64,000 nt of DNA. It comes from Tetrapyrgos nigripes (taxonomy: Eukaryota; Basidiomycota; Agaricomycetes; Agaricales; Campanellaceae). A program made the translations under genes and the position numbers. The notes under the pieces are model-generated. The model was not told the origin of the DNA. It did not search any database and saw nothing but the letters and a program-made list of their open reading frames with translations. The stretch's first letter is position 1. Each line of letters opens with the position of its first letter. The stretch covers positions 1 through 64,000 of the forward strand of contig JAACJM010000129.1 of the NCBI GenBank assembly GCA_013368315.1. The letters are read 5' to 3'. Below, one piece after another: positions 33,568 to 46,300 of the stretch.

Positions 33568-34166
33568 ATGCCCAAGGTTGTCAGCCGCGCAGCTGTCTCC
33601 AGCTCTACAGACGGTACCTTTCCCTTTTTGATCCAATTTCAACGTGGTCTCATCTCCAACAGCCCAGCCTACAGCTTCATCAGCTGCTGCTCTTCGTGTG
33701 TATTGTACGTGTCTTTTCTCAGAGTTCTGGCATAAGCTGACGCGTTTAAAAGACTGCATCTGCGGCGAATTCATTCTCGTTCTCGATGCCAGTCTTTCTG
33801 CCCTCCCCAGACGTAAAACAGACAACGCAACCATCATAAGATGCGAAGACAGTCCAAATGCAAAAGCCCGGGTCTTTAAGCTGAACGCCGCACCAAGTGA
33901 TCCCATCCTCATAGAGAGGTGCGTTCACACAGGACTTCCGGTGTGATAAACTCCGTTCATTGATGCTGTGCTCTTAGGGATGGTGGACATGAGCGTCAGT
34001 ACAGGTTCCTCTGCCCCGTTGTACACTACCGATTGGATATCAGTCAACTCCTCCTCCAGTCAAATCCGGCCCTTTTCTCTATATCTTACCCGGTGCTCTC
34101 ACTCAAATGCAAGGCCAAGTACCTCAGGGCGCTTTCGACGGTGAAGACTCGGTGCAGGGTGTGTAG
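33568..34166 (+). CDS. STEEP1-like (UPF0428) protein
   Basis: The gene is join(33568..33613,33663..33704,33753..33918,33978..34166), about 147 aa. It opens MPKVVSRAAVSSSTD, then has VYYCICGEFILVLD with two Cys, LPRRKTDNATII, a HERQYRF motif and a Cys/Pro C-terminal half ending QGAFDGEDSVQGV. This order matches the conserved STEEP1/CXorf56 family, whose human member promotes STING exit from the ER; the fungal role is unknown. The last exon has one base too few, most likely in the CCCC run at 34014-34017. As read, it would end in an unrelated frame. Confidence 0.82.
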
Positions 34167-35104
34167 ATAGAAGCTTCCATTCGATGTACATATTACTGTT
34201 ACAGGGTAGTTAGATCAGAGAAGCCAGCGACCACCCATTTTCCATCTAGAAATCATCAAATCATGATCAGTTACAAGGCTTTGCCATAGGGAAATCAAAT
34301 GATGGGCAAAAAGGGCGGCTCAGATACCGTTGTAAAAAAAAATTCGTACATGGCAAGGTTAGACACCAAGCGTTCACACAGTGTGAATAAGAATGTAATC
34401 ATAGCCAGCAAACAAGACGAAGGAAACACACAAGGAAAGGAAAACTCACTAACATCATCCGGGTCTATGAAGAGTGGATGTCAAGAACGAAAAAAAATGT
34501 TGGAGAAAAAATAAATTTATAGTCTTTTGCTTGTTTGGCAATGTTTGATGCGCTTCTCGCGTCAGGTACGCAGCTTGTGAACCTTCTCGGGTGTCTCCCT
34601 GAGCTGACTGAATTTAACTGATGCCAACCGATTAATATTCTGCGTACCCAGTCACCGTCTTTGCCCCATTGTTAGCTGATGGAGGCCCTTGGAGGTTGAA
34701 GCTTTGAAGGCTGATATGTAATGTCTTCGCAGCACACCTAGTGACTCAGACCCACTGCTGTACACTGGTTAACTAGACCTCCTGTTACTAGTACTTTTGG
34801 TCAGCACACAAGACCGTTTCAACTTGTATGAGCGCAAGCAATGAAATGTTTTTGACGTTGAGATTAGAAGCGTAAAAACGAACCAGTGCTTCTTCTCGGA
34901 AGAATGCCCGAATTGCATAAAATAATGTAGCTCGATCGCTCTCTCAAAAAGGACAAAGTAAGAGGCCACTTCTGACTTCAGAGGTTCGGCATAAACGGCA
35001 GACGGCTGTGTTCGCACCAACTTCACACAACTCTAAACGACTCTGTCACTTGTTCACAAGTGTCTTGTCCCATTGTACCGGGAAATTGCGCGTCATTTTA
35101 TGCC
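34167..35104. other. intergenic region
   Basis: This 940 bp AT-rich stretch has a short A-run (34335-34343) and no supported gene. A minus-strand open stretch (34769-35026) lacks any recognisable feature. Confidence 0.4.
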
Positions 35105-36645
35105 ATGGACCTTCCAAGTACACGAGAGCTCGAATTAGAGACCCTTCTACGCGAAAAAGAAGACCAAATCATTGAGCTAGGGGTATGTCTAATTCCCCAC
35201 CTTAGCAGGACTCTCCACTTATGCTCCTCATCTTTTCCTCCATTTCTGCGTACTTTCTTTGGTCCTTTCTAATTGCAACAGGATGAGGTCACTCGTCTTC
35301 GACATTATCTCTCTTCTCAGCCAGGCCCTTCCACCACAGACCCAGTGACTCTGCCTCCGCCATTGGTCTCACTTCTTCTGCCTCATTTGCATACTCAAAC
35401 AGACGTTCATGCTACACATAGCCAGCTAGAGGGTTCCTCACAATCGAACACTGCCAGCTCTCAAGTCAGCGGAAGTCAAAACCACAGCAGTGCAAGCACC
35501 TCAAGCTTACCCACTAGTACTACGGCTTCGAACACGATGCATACTGCTCTATCGCAGCGTGTCAAATTACTGCAAGGCGAGAATGATGAATTGTATGAGA
35601 TTCTGAAGCAGAGTGAGACTGGGAGGTTGAAAGAAGAGGTGCAGAGTCTGAGGCGACTGGTTGAAAAATTGGAAGGTGCTTTGCGAGGTGAGTGTCCTAG
35701 CTCTCGCTTCTAGGCTCCTGTACACACCGCTGACCTGTCTTCTCAACCTGCTTGTCATATGCAGAATCACATACCGTTATTGTGTCACTATCGTGAGTCC
35801 ATACTGTCTCGGGAGTGTGATATAGGGAAGTCTTAACAGGAACTATTGTTGCCAGAAATGAACTTGACAAGTCTTACGACTCCTTCCTTGCGTCGTCTAA
35901 GCAAAACAACTACAATTCGAAGGGACCTTATCCCGGCTCTGGTTCTCCGAGAACAGGCTCAAACTCTTACTCAAGCCAGCAGGGACTTTCGTCATCTTCC
36001 AACAGCAACGGTTCCGCAAAGCTTCCACCTACTGGCCCTCGGGCCCATAAAAAGCCCCGTTTATCCGAGGCGCCACATAACAACCCTCATGCTCATTCCT
36101 CTCCCTCAACCTCGCCTCATCTCCGAAACAACACTGCGTTACCTAGCCAAACTCAGAACTACCAGAGCAGCACTCAACACCACCAATCTCATGGTGGGAG
36201 CGGTGGTGGTGGCGGTGGTGGTCATGGTCCACATCATCATCAACACCATCACCAGAGAAGTCATTCGCGCCATCGAGAACCTCGAGAGCACCCTGAACAT
36301 TCTTCTCCGAGGGCTTCTGGCAAGGGTAATGTTAACCAGAACTATTTGAAATTGGAAAGGATGGATGTGGATGAAGATTCTAAGGATGCTCAAGAAGGCA
36401 AGGCCAGGATGAGGTCGCCTGAGCGCCGAAGAGATGTGGCGGGACACCGAGATCGAGGAAGAGAGCGAGAGAAGAACCGGGAACGAGACAAGGAAAGAGG
36501 TGGCTCTAATAGGAGAAATGGAGTCAGCAACTCGGGTCGTACAGGCGGCGGAAGTCGAAGAGGAGAGAAAACGGCATTGACTGACGAAGATGGAGGATCT
36601 GGTAATGGTGGAGATCGGACATTAGCGGAAAGATTGGGACTATGA
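35105..36645 (+). CDS. coiled-coil protein resembling WTAP/Mum2
   Basis: The gene is join(35105..35182,35282..35687,35765..35792,35856..36645), 433 aa, with a 28 nt micro-exon. Two coiled-coil segments stand out: LELETLLREKEDQIIELG running into DEVTRLRHYL at residues about 5-36, and ENDELYEILKQSETGRLKEE through LRRLVEKLEGALRESHTVIV to LSNELDKSY at about 130-180. This latter block is reminiscent of WTAP/Mum2 proteins, subunits of the mRNA m6A writer complex. The rest is low complexity: Ser/Asn-rich, poly-Gly, a His-rich run (HHHQHHH), and a C-terminal Arg/Glu-rich RGREREKNRERDKER region as in splicing-associated proteins. The WTAP assignment is an inference; nuclear RNA-related function is likely. 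Confidence 0.6.
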
Positions 36646-37573
36646 GCTTTTGGTTACTTCCAGCCTCAAGGTCGACTTTTTCTGATGGATGAAGCGAGGA
36701 AGCTAGTCTGGAGGTACTACGGTACGAGACGAGACTGGTACTGCGAACATTTTCTCCCACCTTGTAGCCATAGCTAAACCCTCTGACTATCTTTGGGACG
36801 ATTTTGTGATTGGTTAGGTCTGTATTCATACTTGTAATTGCTGTCGTGCTTGCTATATTATCTGTTCGGCTCTGAGCACTGTGATATGTCACTTTTATGA
36901 CTCGAGAATGACAGTCAGCTCCTGTCAGACTTGAGCTTCAGGAGGAGCAGTGATGAGGTGTCAGAGCCACAGTGGAAACCATATGATGGGCGATCTTGGT
37001 AGGAGCGAACAAGCCCTGGCAAAGCATCTTTTTGCTCCTAGATTGATCGTCGTGCGTAGGCAACGAACCACATGGGCCGCCACATCCCTTTCTTTCCTTT
37101 CAGACAGAGTGATCTGACAGACGGTGGCAAATAATATGGATTTTCGGATGACGACGTAGACGAAGCAGTGTGCGCACCGGAACTACATAAAAATGGATAC
37201 ATACAAAACAGATTTGTACAACAATAGTGGCGCTTGGGGACAAGATAACAAGTAGGGTACGTGCAAACGTGACAAGAAGACACTGGTAAGCAAAGAGTTT
37301 TGGCAGAGCACAGCAATATATGGGATAACTAGAGATATGCAACTAATGTAGGGTCCATGAGCGGCAGCAAGATGGGGACATTATGTGAGGGAGTATTGGT
37401 ATGCGGATAGGGAATACACAATTAGTGGCGGATGGAGTATGGTGATAGGCAGTTACATTTCGGGAAGTGTCGGTCGCGTCAAAACTGCGCGCGGAGCGCG
37501 AAAAGGGGTGGCGACAGGTCGTCAAAATGTCGTTAATAGTAACATGACAATGCAAGGTCCGAATGTGCCAGCA
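36646..37573. other. convergent 3' spacer
   Basis: This 930 bp stretch lies between the WTAP-like gene (+) and the Pro/Ser-rich gene (-). No gene with domain support is visible. It probably holds the two 3' UTRs. Confidence 0.4.
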
Positions 37574-38106
37574 TCACGCGGCACAGGCAGAGGGTGGTGA
37601 GGAGGATGAATTCCTGTCCGTGAAAAACCTCAAGATGAGGGAAGACCGTCTTCCCGATGATTTCTGCTTCCGGAATTTATTAGAAGGCAGGACGGGAGAA
37701 ACGGGGGTGTCTGGTACGCGTATGGTTGGAATCATGATGGGAGTTCTCAGGACAGGCTGTGGGTCCTTTTCTGGGACAGGGATAGGAACGGCTCGTGGAA
37801 GAGGAGGGACTGGTGGAGGAGGGTGTTGCGTTGTGGGCGACGGAGGCGGGGAACGATAACGACCTGACCGGCTGGGAGGAGAATGGGGAGACTTCTGGAT
37901 GGACCTCGCGGATTTGGCTTTGCGCAACTGGGGACGGCCTCTGTCTGCAAAAGAATCGCATGATCTGGCGGAGTGAAGCCGCCTAATGGGAAGTGGGTTG
38001 AGAGTGATTGGAGGCGACTGCGGGACGTTAGAAAAAGGCGAGTACAAAAGACGTAGCTACTTACAGGAGCTCTGGGTGGTGGAGTAGAGCGACCACCGAA
38101 AGACAT
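37574..38106 (-). CDS. basic Pro/Ser/Arg-rich protein, unknown
   Basis: The gene is complement(join(37574..38017,38065..38106)), 161 aa, with a 47 nt phase-0 intron (GTAAGT...CGCAG). It starts MSFGGRSTPPPRAP and continues with Arg/Ser/Pro repeats, a PPPPVPPLP stretch (SH3- or profilin-binding type) and a basic RKQKSSGRRSSLILRFF near the C-terminus. I recognise no domain. It is likely disordered. The good splice signals and uninterrupted 148-codon second exon support a real gene. Confidence 0.55.
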
Positions 38107-39130
38107 GGTAGGTTGAGGGACAATTGAGAGACGTGTTGGCGCGTTTTTATTTGAATCCAATCTAATCTCGATCCCGATTCTTTTACCTGATCGGTGCCGT
38201 TCATCCGCTCCGACTCGCTTATCGGAGGCGTTGCATTCGGGCAGCCTTGCCTTCTGCAGCGTCTTCTTCATTTGATCTCTCTCTTCTTGGCGCTCCTCAC
38301 AACGCGCCTCCCTTTCTGCTTCTTACTATCGTGTTCTCTAAGTCTGCCGTACACGTCCCAAAAAATATGCCACTTCCATTACATCTTCACATTTTCACAG
38401 ATTTTCACAACTGTGTACCAAGAAAGGGTCAGTTGTGTTTCAAATTCACGGGATGCACACTATTCACTTGCCAAGGCAACTTCAATGAGGCAAAAAGCTA
38501 TTGAAACATCCTTTAGCGAATCCCGCCTGTATCTATACTCGACGCTCTTACGCAGTCTCCTCAAGCAACAGCCCTGGTGTCCCCGAAAGGCGCATCACTA
38601 GACCCGCCCGGTCCCCAGACATGCACTGCACATTCTCTAGCAGCTGTGGTAGTCATGATAACTCCGGTTCCTATTTCCCAGTCTAAAAATTCTGCCAAAT
38701 ATTGAATCCAGGCCCATGACAGGACAAACGTATTGTGCCTGCCGGTTTGTCGGTAACAGAAACTTGAGGATTGTGGACGTCATACAGGCCGGCAACATAC
38801 CTCGTGTCAAGCGGAACCCCCAAACAGCGCACGGTCAGTCTCCGGCTAAAAACAAAAATCTACCTGCAACGGTCTTATACCACCTAAGACACTCAATGAC
38901 TCGATCCAGCACGAGGGAACATTTAAACTGGATCTCAAGAGCTTCTCGGCAAACACATTGTAAGCTAGACCCCGACTGGAAGAGTCGGCGTACTGGAAAC
39001 GCCATCAGTGATGAGCACTGTAGTCTGTGAAACCGTGGATCGTGGCGCATCGAAAGGGTCAGGTGAGACTCTGTCGCCGACTGGGTAAAGCTCTGCCATT
39101 GAGTCATTACTACTCTCCGCAATAGCTTAA
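38107..39130. other. intergenic region upstream of glutaminase relic
   Basis: Pyrimidine-rich at 38230-38420 with short open stretches only. A minus-strand frame at 39010-39120 looks protein-like (PVGDRVSPDPFDAPRS) but ends in stops on both sides; it could belong to the glutaminase relic or an older gene. Confidence 0.35.
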
Positions 39131-40420
39131 TCACCAAAACCTCTGTCATCATGCAGGGACGTCTACACGCAGCTGGCACTCTTCTCCATCACCCAGTATC
39201 CTGGCAGTTTCAAACATACCTTTTGATCCCAATGATACCCTTGATGGCTGGGTCGAGCTGATTTGCGAACGGACCTCTAAGGGAATTTGTACTGATTTGA
39301 TTAGCCGATGCAACGAGTCAGTGATGAACCATACAGATCGTTATAGTTCCTTACGTGTGAGATGTCTCCTATACATCTTTGGAACATGATGAGCATTTTG
39401 CCACTCTCTGTCACAGCGTCAGAGGTGAAGGATAACAAACTTTGTATGGAACGTACCGTCTACGGCGATGACTTCCTCTGCGTACCATTGTTGTGGCCTG
39501 ATAGGGTGGTAAGCCCACGGAGCAAGAGAGGATGGAGAAGAATCGCACCAGCACGGGGTTGAAGGGGTTAGTGTGCTCCAACTTCCAAGGTCGTGAATAC
39601 TCCATGGATTAAGATGAAAGACCATCCGATAAGAGTTTCCCCATTTGAGGGTTGGTGTAGGACCAAGCTGGGAAGATAGCATACACCGTATTAATGTTCT
39701 AAAGCACAATCAGTACTGACAGTAGCTTGAGCATCTCAAGACTTAAGTACGCCATTGCTAGAGATATCTAAAATCAATGCGGCACCGACAGATTAACTAT
39801 AACTTCCGAGGAATGAGCGTAGGACTTCGACGTACCCTTCATGATACCAGCACATCGTCGGCGTTGAAAGAGTGGCTACTTTTTGCAACCCTATTCCCAA
39901 CTGTAGCCAAAGCTCGTCACGCTACACTTCCAGTATAGTCGAACTTGAAAGAGATGCGATTAGCATCGTTCTAAACTTGAGAATCAAAAGCATTAGCTAC
40001 GTTCAGTACATTAATGAAATCTCCGAGGAAAGAAGTGATCTTCAAAAACGAAGCTGTAAATCCTGTCGGAGTCGGATTACGTCTAGAAGCTCACCTTGGT
40101 AATGTACATTGTACACGTACCAAATCCGCGGCGTTTCTGAACCCCAGAAATGCACTCCTGTTCTGAATACCATCATTGGCAGGGATGTACTCTACGAGTA
40201 GGTGCCAGATACACTTTCCGAGGTCGTGAGCAAGCGCTACATAGCGCAAATATAGGCCAATTGTCATCAATGGCTCGGAAATTGGCGTCTTGAGTATTTG
40301 ACCAATGGCAGGAGCCGCAGGATTCTATTTTGGATAAATTGAGCACGAACGTTGAATGGTGACATCGACGGCGCTAGCCACCAGGTTGCAAGATCACACT
40401 GGCAACGGGTTGACCTACAT
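39130..40420 (-). pseudogene. decayed copy of a GtaA-type glutaminase gene
   Basis: Short blocks on the minus strand match the intact glutaminase at 43361-46741, in the same order but in shifting frames with stops: SAVDVTI near 40350; NTQDANFRAIDDNWPIFA at about 40245-40298 (intact: NTQDTNFRAIQDNWPVFA); SIHDLG at about 39585; SGKMLIM at about 39400 (intact: SGNMLIM); and ANQLDPAIKGIIGIK at about 39225-39268 (intact: PNQTNLAIKGIIGIK). The many lesions, far more than one-base gaps, indicate true decay. It is inverted relative to the intact gene, with the chitinase gene between them. Confidence 0.8.
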
Positions 40421-41521
40421 AAGAAATTTTTATTAAGGATGGCTGTCAGTTTTGAATGAAGGGCGGAAAACAGGTGTTTTTTTGACTTGCATTAGAAGTT
40501 GCATAATACGCGGATCCATCTGAGTCAGGAAGGGCAAGGCAACGTCGGTAAAGAAACATGAGGAGGTGAAACGAAACGGATGCACGCTAAATGTGATCGT
40601 TTATTTCGGCGAATGCGGTCAGTTGTGAACATGAGTTAGCCTCAGCTACGCTTTGTTGAACCTCGCCGCGGCCGGTCGTTGTCATCCAGCTCACCTCGAG
40701 AGAATGGTCTAGACTCAGTCAGCGCTGATATCTGAATAGACGTGAACGGAGTCTGCCTGTTGAGCTTGCGGAAACCGACGGCGTAGATTGTTCGACGAGA
40801 TTATCAAGCAGGCTGGATAGGGGGACATCTTGAGCGTTCAAACTTGGACAGAAAAGAAAGAAAATCGTTACCTCGAGTGGGCTAAGAAAAATAATTCAAG
40901 TTGCACTTTCTAATCATGATGTAGATTACCTCCACCCAAAGCATCTTTGTCCCTATCTAGTGCTGAATTAGAGCAAAGAACGATAACGAACAGTAAAGCT
41001 TTTCTGAATGGGAGTGTTTGCACGAAATAACATGGTGGAACGCGTACAGATCGGTCCAGAACGCAGGTCATTCAGAGCTAAGTATTAGCGTTGCGGTAGC
41101 CAAGCGGACAAATAAGGTGTCCTGACAGCGAGAGATAGATGGTGAAATGAAGGGTGTCACTGTCCAGGTAACTTGTGCATACTAGTAGACGGTGGACAGC
41201 AGAAGAGCTAAAGATGCAGACCAATTCCTGGCAGCAAACGCATCGAGGATGAATTAGATCTCGAGGAGGAGGACTAGACAGTCCTTTGTACTCTTTCATA
41301 CGAAAATTGTTCTTGAGAAAATGATAAAAATTGGACGAAAACTGAACTTGAGTAGGTCTTCTGAGAAAAAGTAAAAGACGGGTGGTAATATCAGCGAGAG
41401 GTACATGCTCGCGTGACGTCAAGTGCCTCTTGCATTCTACGGTCATCCTCTACTCAATCTTGTGCATCCTATTCTCACCAAGACGCTCTTTAGCTCGTAT
41501 ATGATCTCTTGTTGATGTTCC
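40421..41521. other. intergenic region between glutaminase relic and chitinase
   Basis: No gene is supported. The N-terminal part of the relic may extend here but I find no matching block. A 120-codon minus-strand open stretch (41078-41446) lacks domain features. Confidence 0.4.
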
Positions 41522-43131
41522 ATGCGTCCCAGAAACATTATTTTTCTACTGTTAGCCCTTGGCGTCAGGTCCATTGCACAAATTACTACGCAAACATCTT
41601 CTGATCATGATTTATCAACATCGCCGAACTCGCTCGGACTTTCTTCGCCGCCTCAAGCCTCTCAGACTTTACCGGACGCCATTTCGTCAAGTACTTTTGC
41701 TTCACCCTCCGAAACCACTGCCCCAGAACAGATATCCTCAGGCACTCTTCCTTCGCCTTCAGACCCCACTTCCACAGGCTCGCAAACAACCTCTCCGAAA
41801 CAGACATCTACCGATACCCTTCCATCGTCTTCAGATCCTGCTTCAACCACCCAAACGTCTACTTCCGATGCATCAACCCCGACATCTCCAGAACCAGAGT
41901 CTGGCCAATGGGATGTCGAAACCAACCCTGACGGTTCAGAAGAAGTCTTCTTCGCACCATCTGACTCAAACCCTCTTATGATCGCATATTACGCGGATTG
42001 GACAAATCCTACCATTCCCGACTTTCTAGACTGGATAGATTTTGCTTTCGCTATTCCCACCAAGTCATTCTCTCTCGCTTGGGATGACCCTCATAGTGCA
42101 CCTCTGCAGCTCGCCCATCTTGTCTCTGCCGCTCATGCAGTCGGTACCAAAGTCAAGCTTAGTATTGGTGGCTGGACTGGTAGTCGGTGCGTTTGGATTC
42201 TGAAATGACTCGCACAAGGCGTTGACCGAGGCATTCAGTTATTTTTCTCCTGCAGTCTCTTCACCACAGAATAGGCAGACTTTTGTCAAAAGCATCGTGG
42301 ACACTTATTACCAGTACAATCTTGACGGCATTGAAATTGACTGGGAATATCCTGGACGGGAAGGCCAAGACGGCAACTTGGTAGACCATAAAGACTCGCA
42401 GAACTTTCTAGCTTTCCTTCAACTTCTTCGCAGCTGTTTACCTCGAACAGCCAAGCTCACCGCTGCTGTAGCACCGCAAACTTTCGCTGACGAGCATGGT
42501 CAACCAATGAAAGATTGTTCAGGATTTGCCAAAGTTCTCGATTGGATTCTTATAATGAACTACGACACTTTCGACGGTCAGTTTTGCGCTTCTCTATCTT
42601 TTCTGATATTCATGTAATGCATCAGGTTCACCTGATCCCGGTCCCAATGCTCCTCTTTTCGACGGCTGCAAGAACTCCACCGAACCGGATTCCAATGCTG
42701 TTGGAGCCTTCAAGATTTTCAAGAACGCGGGGTTTAGGGAGAAGCAGATGGTCCTTGGGATACCTGCATATGGCTATGCATTCCGACGACATCCTAGTCC
42801 AGCATTCGTGAAAACCGATGATGGGGGAGACCGTGGATCGGTCACGTTCCGCAGTCTCATTCAACAAAATGCTCTACAGAGAGCCGACGACGGGTCATTC
42901 CAGAGTTCAGGAGGTTTCAGTAGGCAGTGGGACGAATGCTCCTCTACTCCGTTCCTACATTCATCCGACGGTGGTCAAGTTATCTCATACGATGATCCAG
43001 AGTCGGTGAGGAAGAAGGCGCGATTTGCTCAGGCCATGGGAATGCGCGGTGTGAACCTTTTCGAACTTTCTGGCGACACTGAAGACTGGGCGCTGTTGAA
43101 GGCAATGGCGGGCGGGTTGTATTCAAGCTAG
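41522..43131 (+). CDS. secreted GH18 chitinase
   Basis: The gene is join(41522..42186,42239..42576,42626..43131), 502 aa. A signal peptide (FLLLALGVRSIAQ) is followed by a roughly 110 aa Ser/Thr/Pro linker with repeated TSPxQTSSxTLPSxSDP-like units, probably O-glycosylated, then the GH18 TIM barrel starting MIAYYADW. The first GH18 motif is KLSIGGWTGS; the catalytic motif DGIEIDWE is at residues 251-258 with E258 as proton donor. MNYDTFD and the C-terminal GVNLFELSGD complete it. It would hydrolyse chitin or chitooligomers in the wall or outside the cell. The linker is at the N-terminus rather than the C-terminus. No carbohydrate-binding module is seen. Confidence 0.93.
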
Positions 43132-43360
43132 GCATAATAACTATATCTAATGCGTAGCACCATCTATTCTCTCAAGCCTAGATACCATATATACCTACAC
43201 TCTGTAGAAAGGAATCCAAGTGTTGACTTGCCCTACTGTTGCACACTGTTGCACAACGGGGTCAGGGGTTTGATCTGTATCATGATCGACGTTGACGATA
43301 TCCTGCGCGCATGAAATATAATCTTTTCTACATTTCTGACAGCTCTCTAATGCGCCCATA

Positions 43361-46300
43361 ATGTCCGTTCCCTTTTTCAACTTATTGCTTGCCGTTTGGT
43401 TTTTCCTTGCTGCTCAACAGGCTCGATGCCTGGACTGGACAGCTACACCGTTCAACCCACCCTCTTTCCCTCTGGCAGTACGCACTCCTTACCTTTCCGC
43501 ATGGCTACCTCAAGGGAAAGGCATTCCTCTTAATGGAGGCTGGCCTCAGTTCTGGAATGGCCAGGTTGCTGAAACTTTCTGCTTTTGGTGATATTTGTTG
43601 ACTTTTTCTGCTTCAGATAGTCGGCTGGGCCGGTTTCATCAAAGTTGATGGTCAAGCCTATAGTTATCTCGGTGACCCCGGTGTCCAAGCACCGTTCCAA
43701 AAGGCCGTTCAGAAAAGCTCGCATGTATGTGTCAATTGGAGATACCGGGAAGGTACTGCGACACTAATCCCGATTTGGTTTCATAGTTTACTTCCACTCA
43801 GAGTGTATTTGTTCTGTCTGCGGGACCAGTTGATGTTACGGTTACGTTCCTAAGCCCTGTTGAGGTGTGCACATTTTGGGCTGTCCTCTTTGTTCATAGC
43901 AGGGTATTCATTGATCTCTCGATCCCGATTCTGGCAGCCCGATGATTTGGTCAAACAGTCGTTCCCGTTTTCCTACATGGCTATCTCGTGTTATTCCGCA
44001 GATGGAGGCTCTCATTCAGTTCAAGTTTACAGTGATATCAGTGGAGAATGGGTAGCGGGAAATACGACGTTGACCGTGAACTGGAATACGACGATTCAGG
44101 ATGCATTGACGCATACAGTGGCTTTGCAAGATCAGACTGAGTTCGTTGAAGACAACGATCGGATATTACGTGAGTCACAACTCTACCTGCAATCGTTTTT
44201 TGACCAACGTATCTATGTTGTAGAGGGCTCTGCTTTCTACTCCACATTGAACGTGAGCGATACAACCCATGCCAACTTCGACCATGAACTTACCCTTCTA
44301 TTCATAGCAGGCTTCTGGACTCACGTACCAAACTGGATCTGACGTCGATGTCCGTGCCACGTTCATCAATCAGGGCAAGCTCAATAACACGCAAGACACT
44401 AATTTCCGTGCCATTCAAGACAACTGGCCTGTATTTGCGTATGCCCATGATTTGGGAACAGTAACCAGCGCTTCGACCAATCCTGTTGTCATTGCTGTCG
44501 GCCATGTTCGCGATCCAGTGGTTCATTACATTGTGGAAAATGGGGAGCTCCAGAATAGAAGTGCGCTCTTTTTCAATCAGTTTACTCAACCACAAGATGC
44601 CGTGCGTAGTCAATTCTTGCGACCTGCAAATGTTTGTCTCTTATGCTTATACCATCTGTTATAGATCACTTCCTTCCTTCAGGACTACAACGATGCACTT
44701 TCCAGGGCTCAGAAACTTGACTCGAAAGTGGAGGCGGACGCGTCAGCAATTTCGTCGGATTATGCTGGAATTGTAGCTCTTTCCATTCGCCAAGCACTTG
44801 CCAGTGTAGAAATCACTATTTCGAAGAAATCTGATGGCTCATTCAACGCTAGTGATATTCTCATCTTCATGAAAGGTTGGGATTTCTTTTGTGATTTATG
44901 GTAGTATCCCAGAGTTGACTTTGAGCTGTCAGAGATCTCTAGTGATGGCGTAAGAAACCTCAATACTGCTTCTTCCCACCCCCTAATGCCGATTTTCTCC
45001 ACAGAACACGAATACGGTGGATGTGATATACCCTTCATGGCCAGCCCTGTTGTATCTCAATCCTTTAATGGGAAAATACCTTCTGGAGCCTCTTTTCTTG
45101 TACCAAACGACAGGACAATACCCCAACAAGTTCTCTGTACATGATATCGGTGAGTGCTCCCTGACACGTTGTAGATGAAGTTCTGACCACTTCCCAGGTG
45201 CCCACTATCCGATAGCGAACGGTCATAATGATGGGAAGGACGAAGTCATGCCTGTAGAAGGTTAGTCTCACTATTGAAGCTGCATACCCTTCGTTGACGA
45301 TTTCTGGTCAGAGAGCGGCAATATGCTTATCATGGCATTAAGTTATGCTCGTGAAACCGGAGACAACAGTCAGCTACAGAGATATCAAAACTTGCTCGAC
45401 CAGTGGACCCAGTTTTTGATCGAGGATTCCCTCATACCAACAAACCAGATCAGCACGGATGATTTTGCGGGTCCGTTGCCTAATCAGACAAATCTTGCTA
45501 TTAAAGGAATTATTGGGATTAAGGCCATGTCAGAGGTCGCGTCTATCTTGGGTGATTCAGCCAAGAGTTCAAACTACAGCGTATGTCGTACAGAACTTCT
45601 TGGACAAAATAGTCGTTTGACTTGTCTCAGTCAATAGCCTCTTCATTCGTCTCTCAATGGCAAGATTTGGCTGCATCATCGGATGGGAATCATCTGACTT
45701 TGGCGGTATGTGCGTTTGGTTGATTTTAGGAAAGCTCATTCACAAATTTCTGTTCAGTACGGCAATACATCCAGGTATGGCTTGTCTTCAATGCATAACA
45801 GGAAAATATCATCCTCAAGTCAACCGTTCACAATAGCTGGGGTCTCTCGTACAATCTATACGCCGATAAGTTGCTCAACTTGAACTTGTTCCCCAATTCC
45901 GTCTATACCATGCGTATGTGTTTCCTGCGATTTATCCCCTCTCAATGAGCTTACTCTGATGTCAGAAACCCAATGGTATAAAATTGTTGCAAGTACGCGC
46001 TTTTCTGTTACTCACTTTCACTATTGTTAATCCATGTCGATACTGCAGATAACTTTGGTGTCCCACTGGACACTCGGTAAGTCATTCTCCGACTCCGAAT
46101 GAAAACAGTTGATTGAGCAGGTTTCAAGTCATACCTATACAAAATCTGGTGCGTCCTCACTAAGTCTGACTCTATGATCATCCTATTCAAGGTGGTGTAA
46201 CATCAGACTGGGAAGTTTGGACAGCAAGCTTCATGACGGACTCAAGTACTCGAGACCTCCTTATCAGTTCTGTCCACAAATTTGCTTCTGGTGGGACGAG

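Noticed and set aside
35846..36349. A 167-codon open frame overlapping the WTAP-like gene
   Set aside because: It is an alternative frame of exon 4. The WTAP-like frame is open for 790 nt and continues a good coiled-coil.
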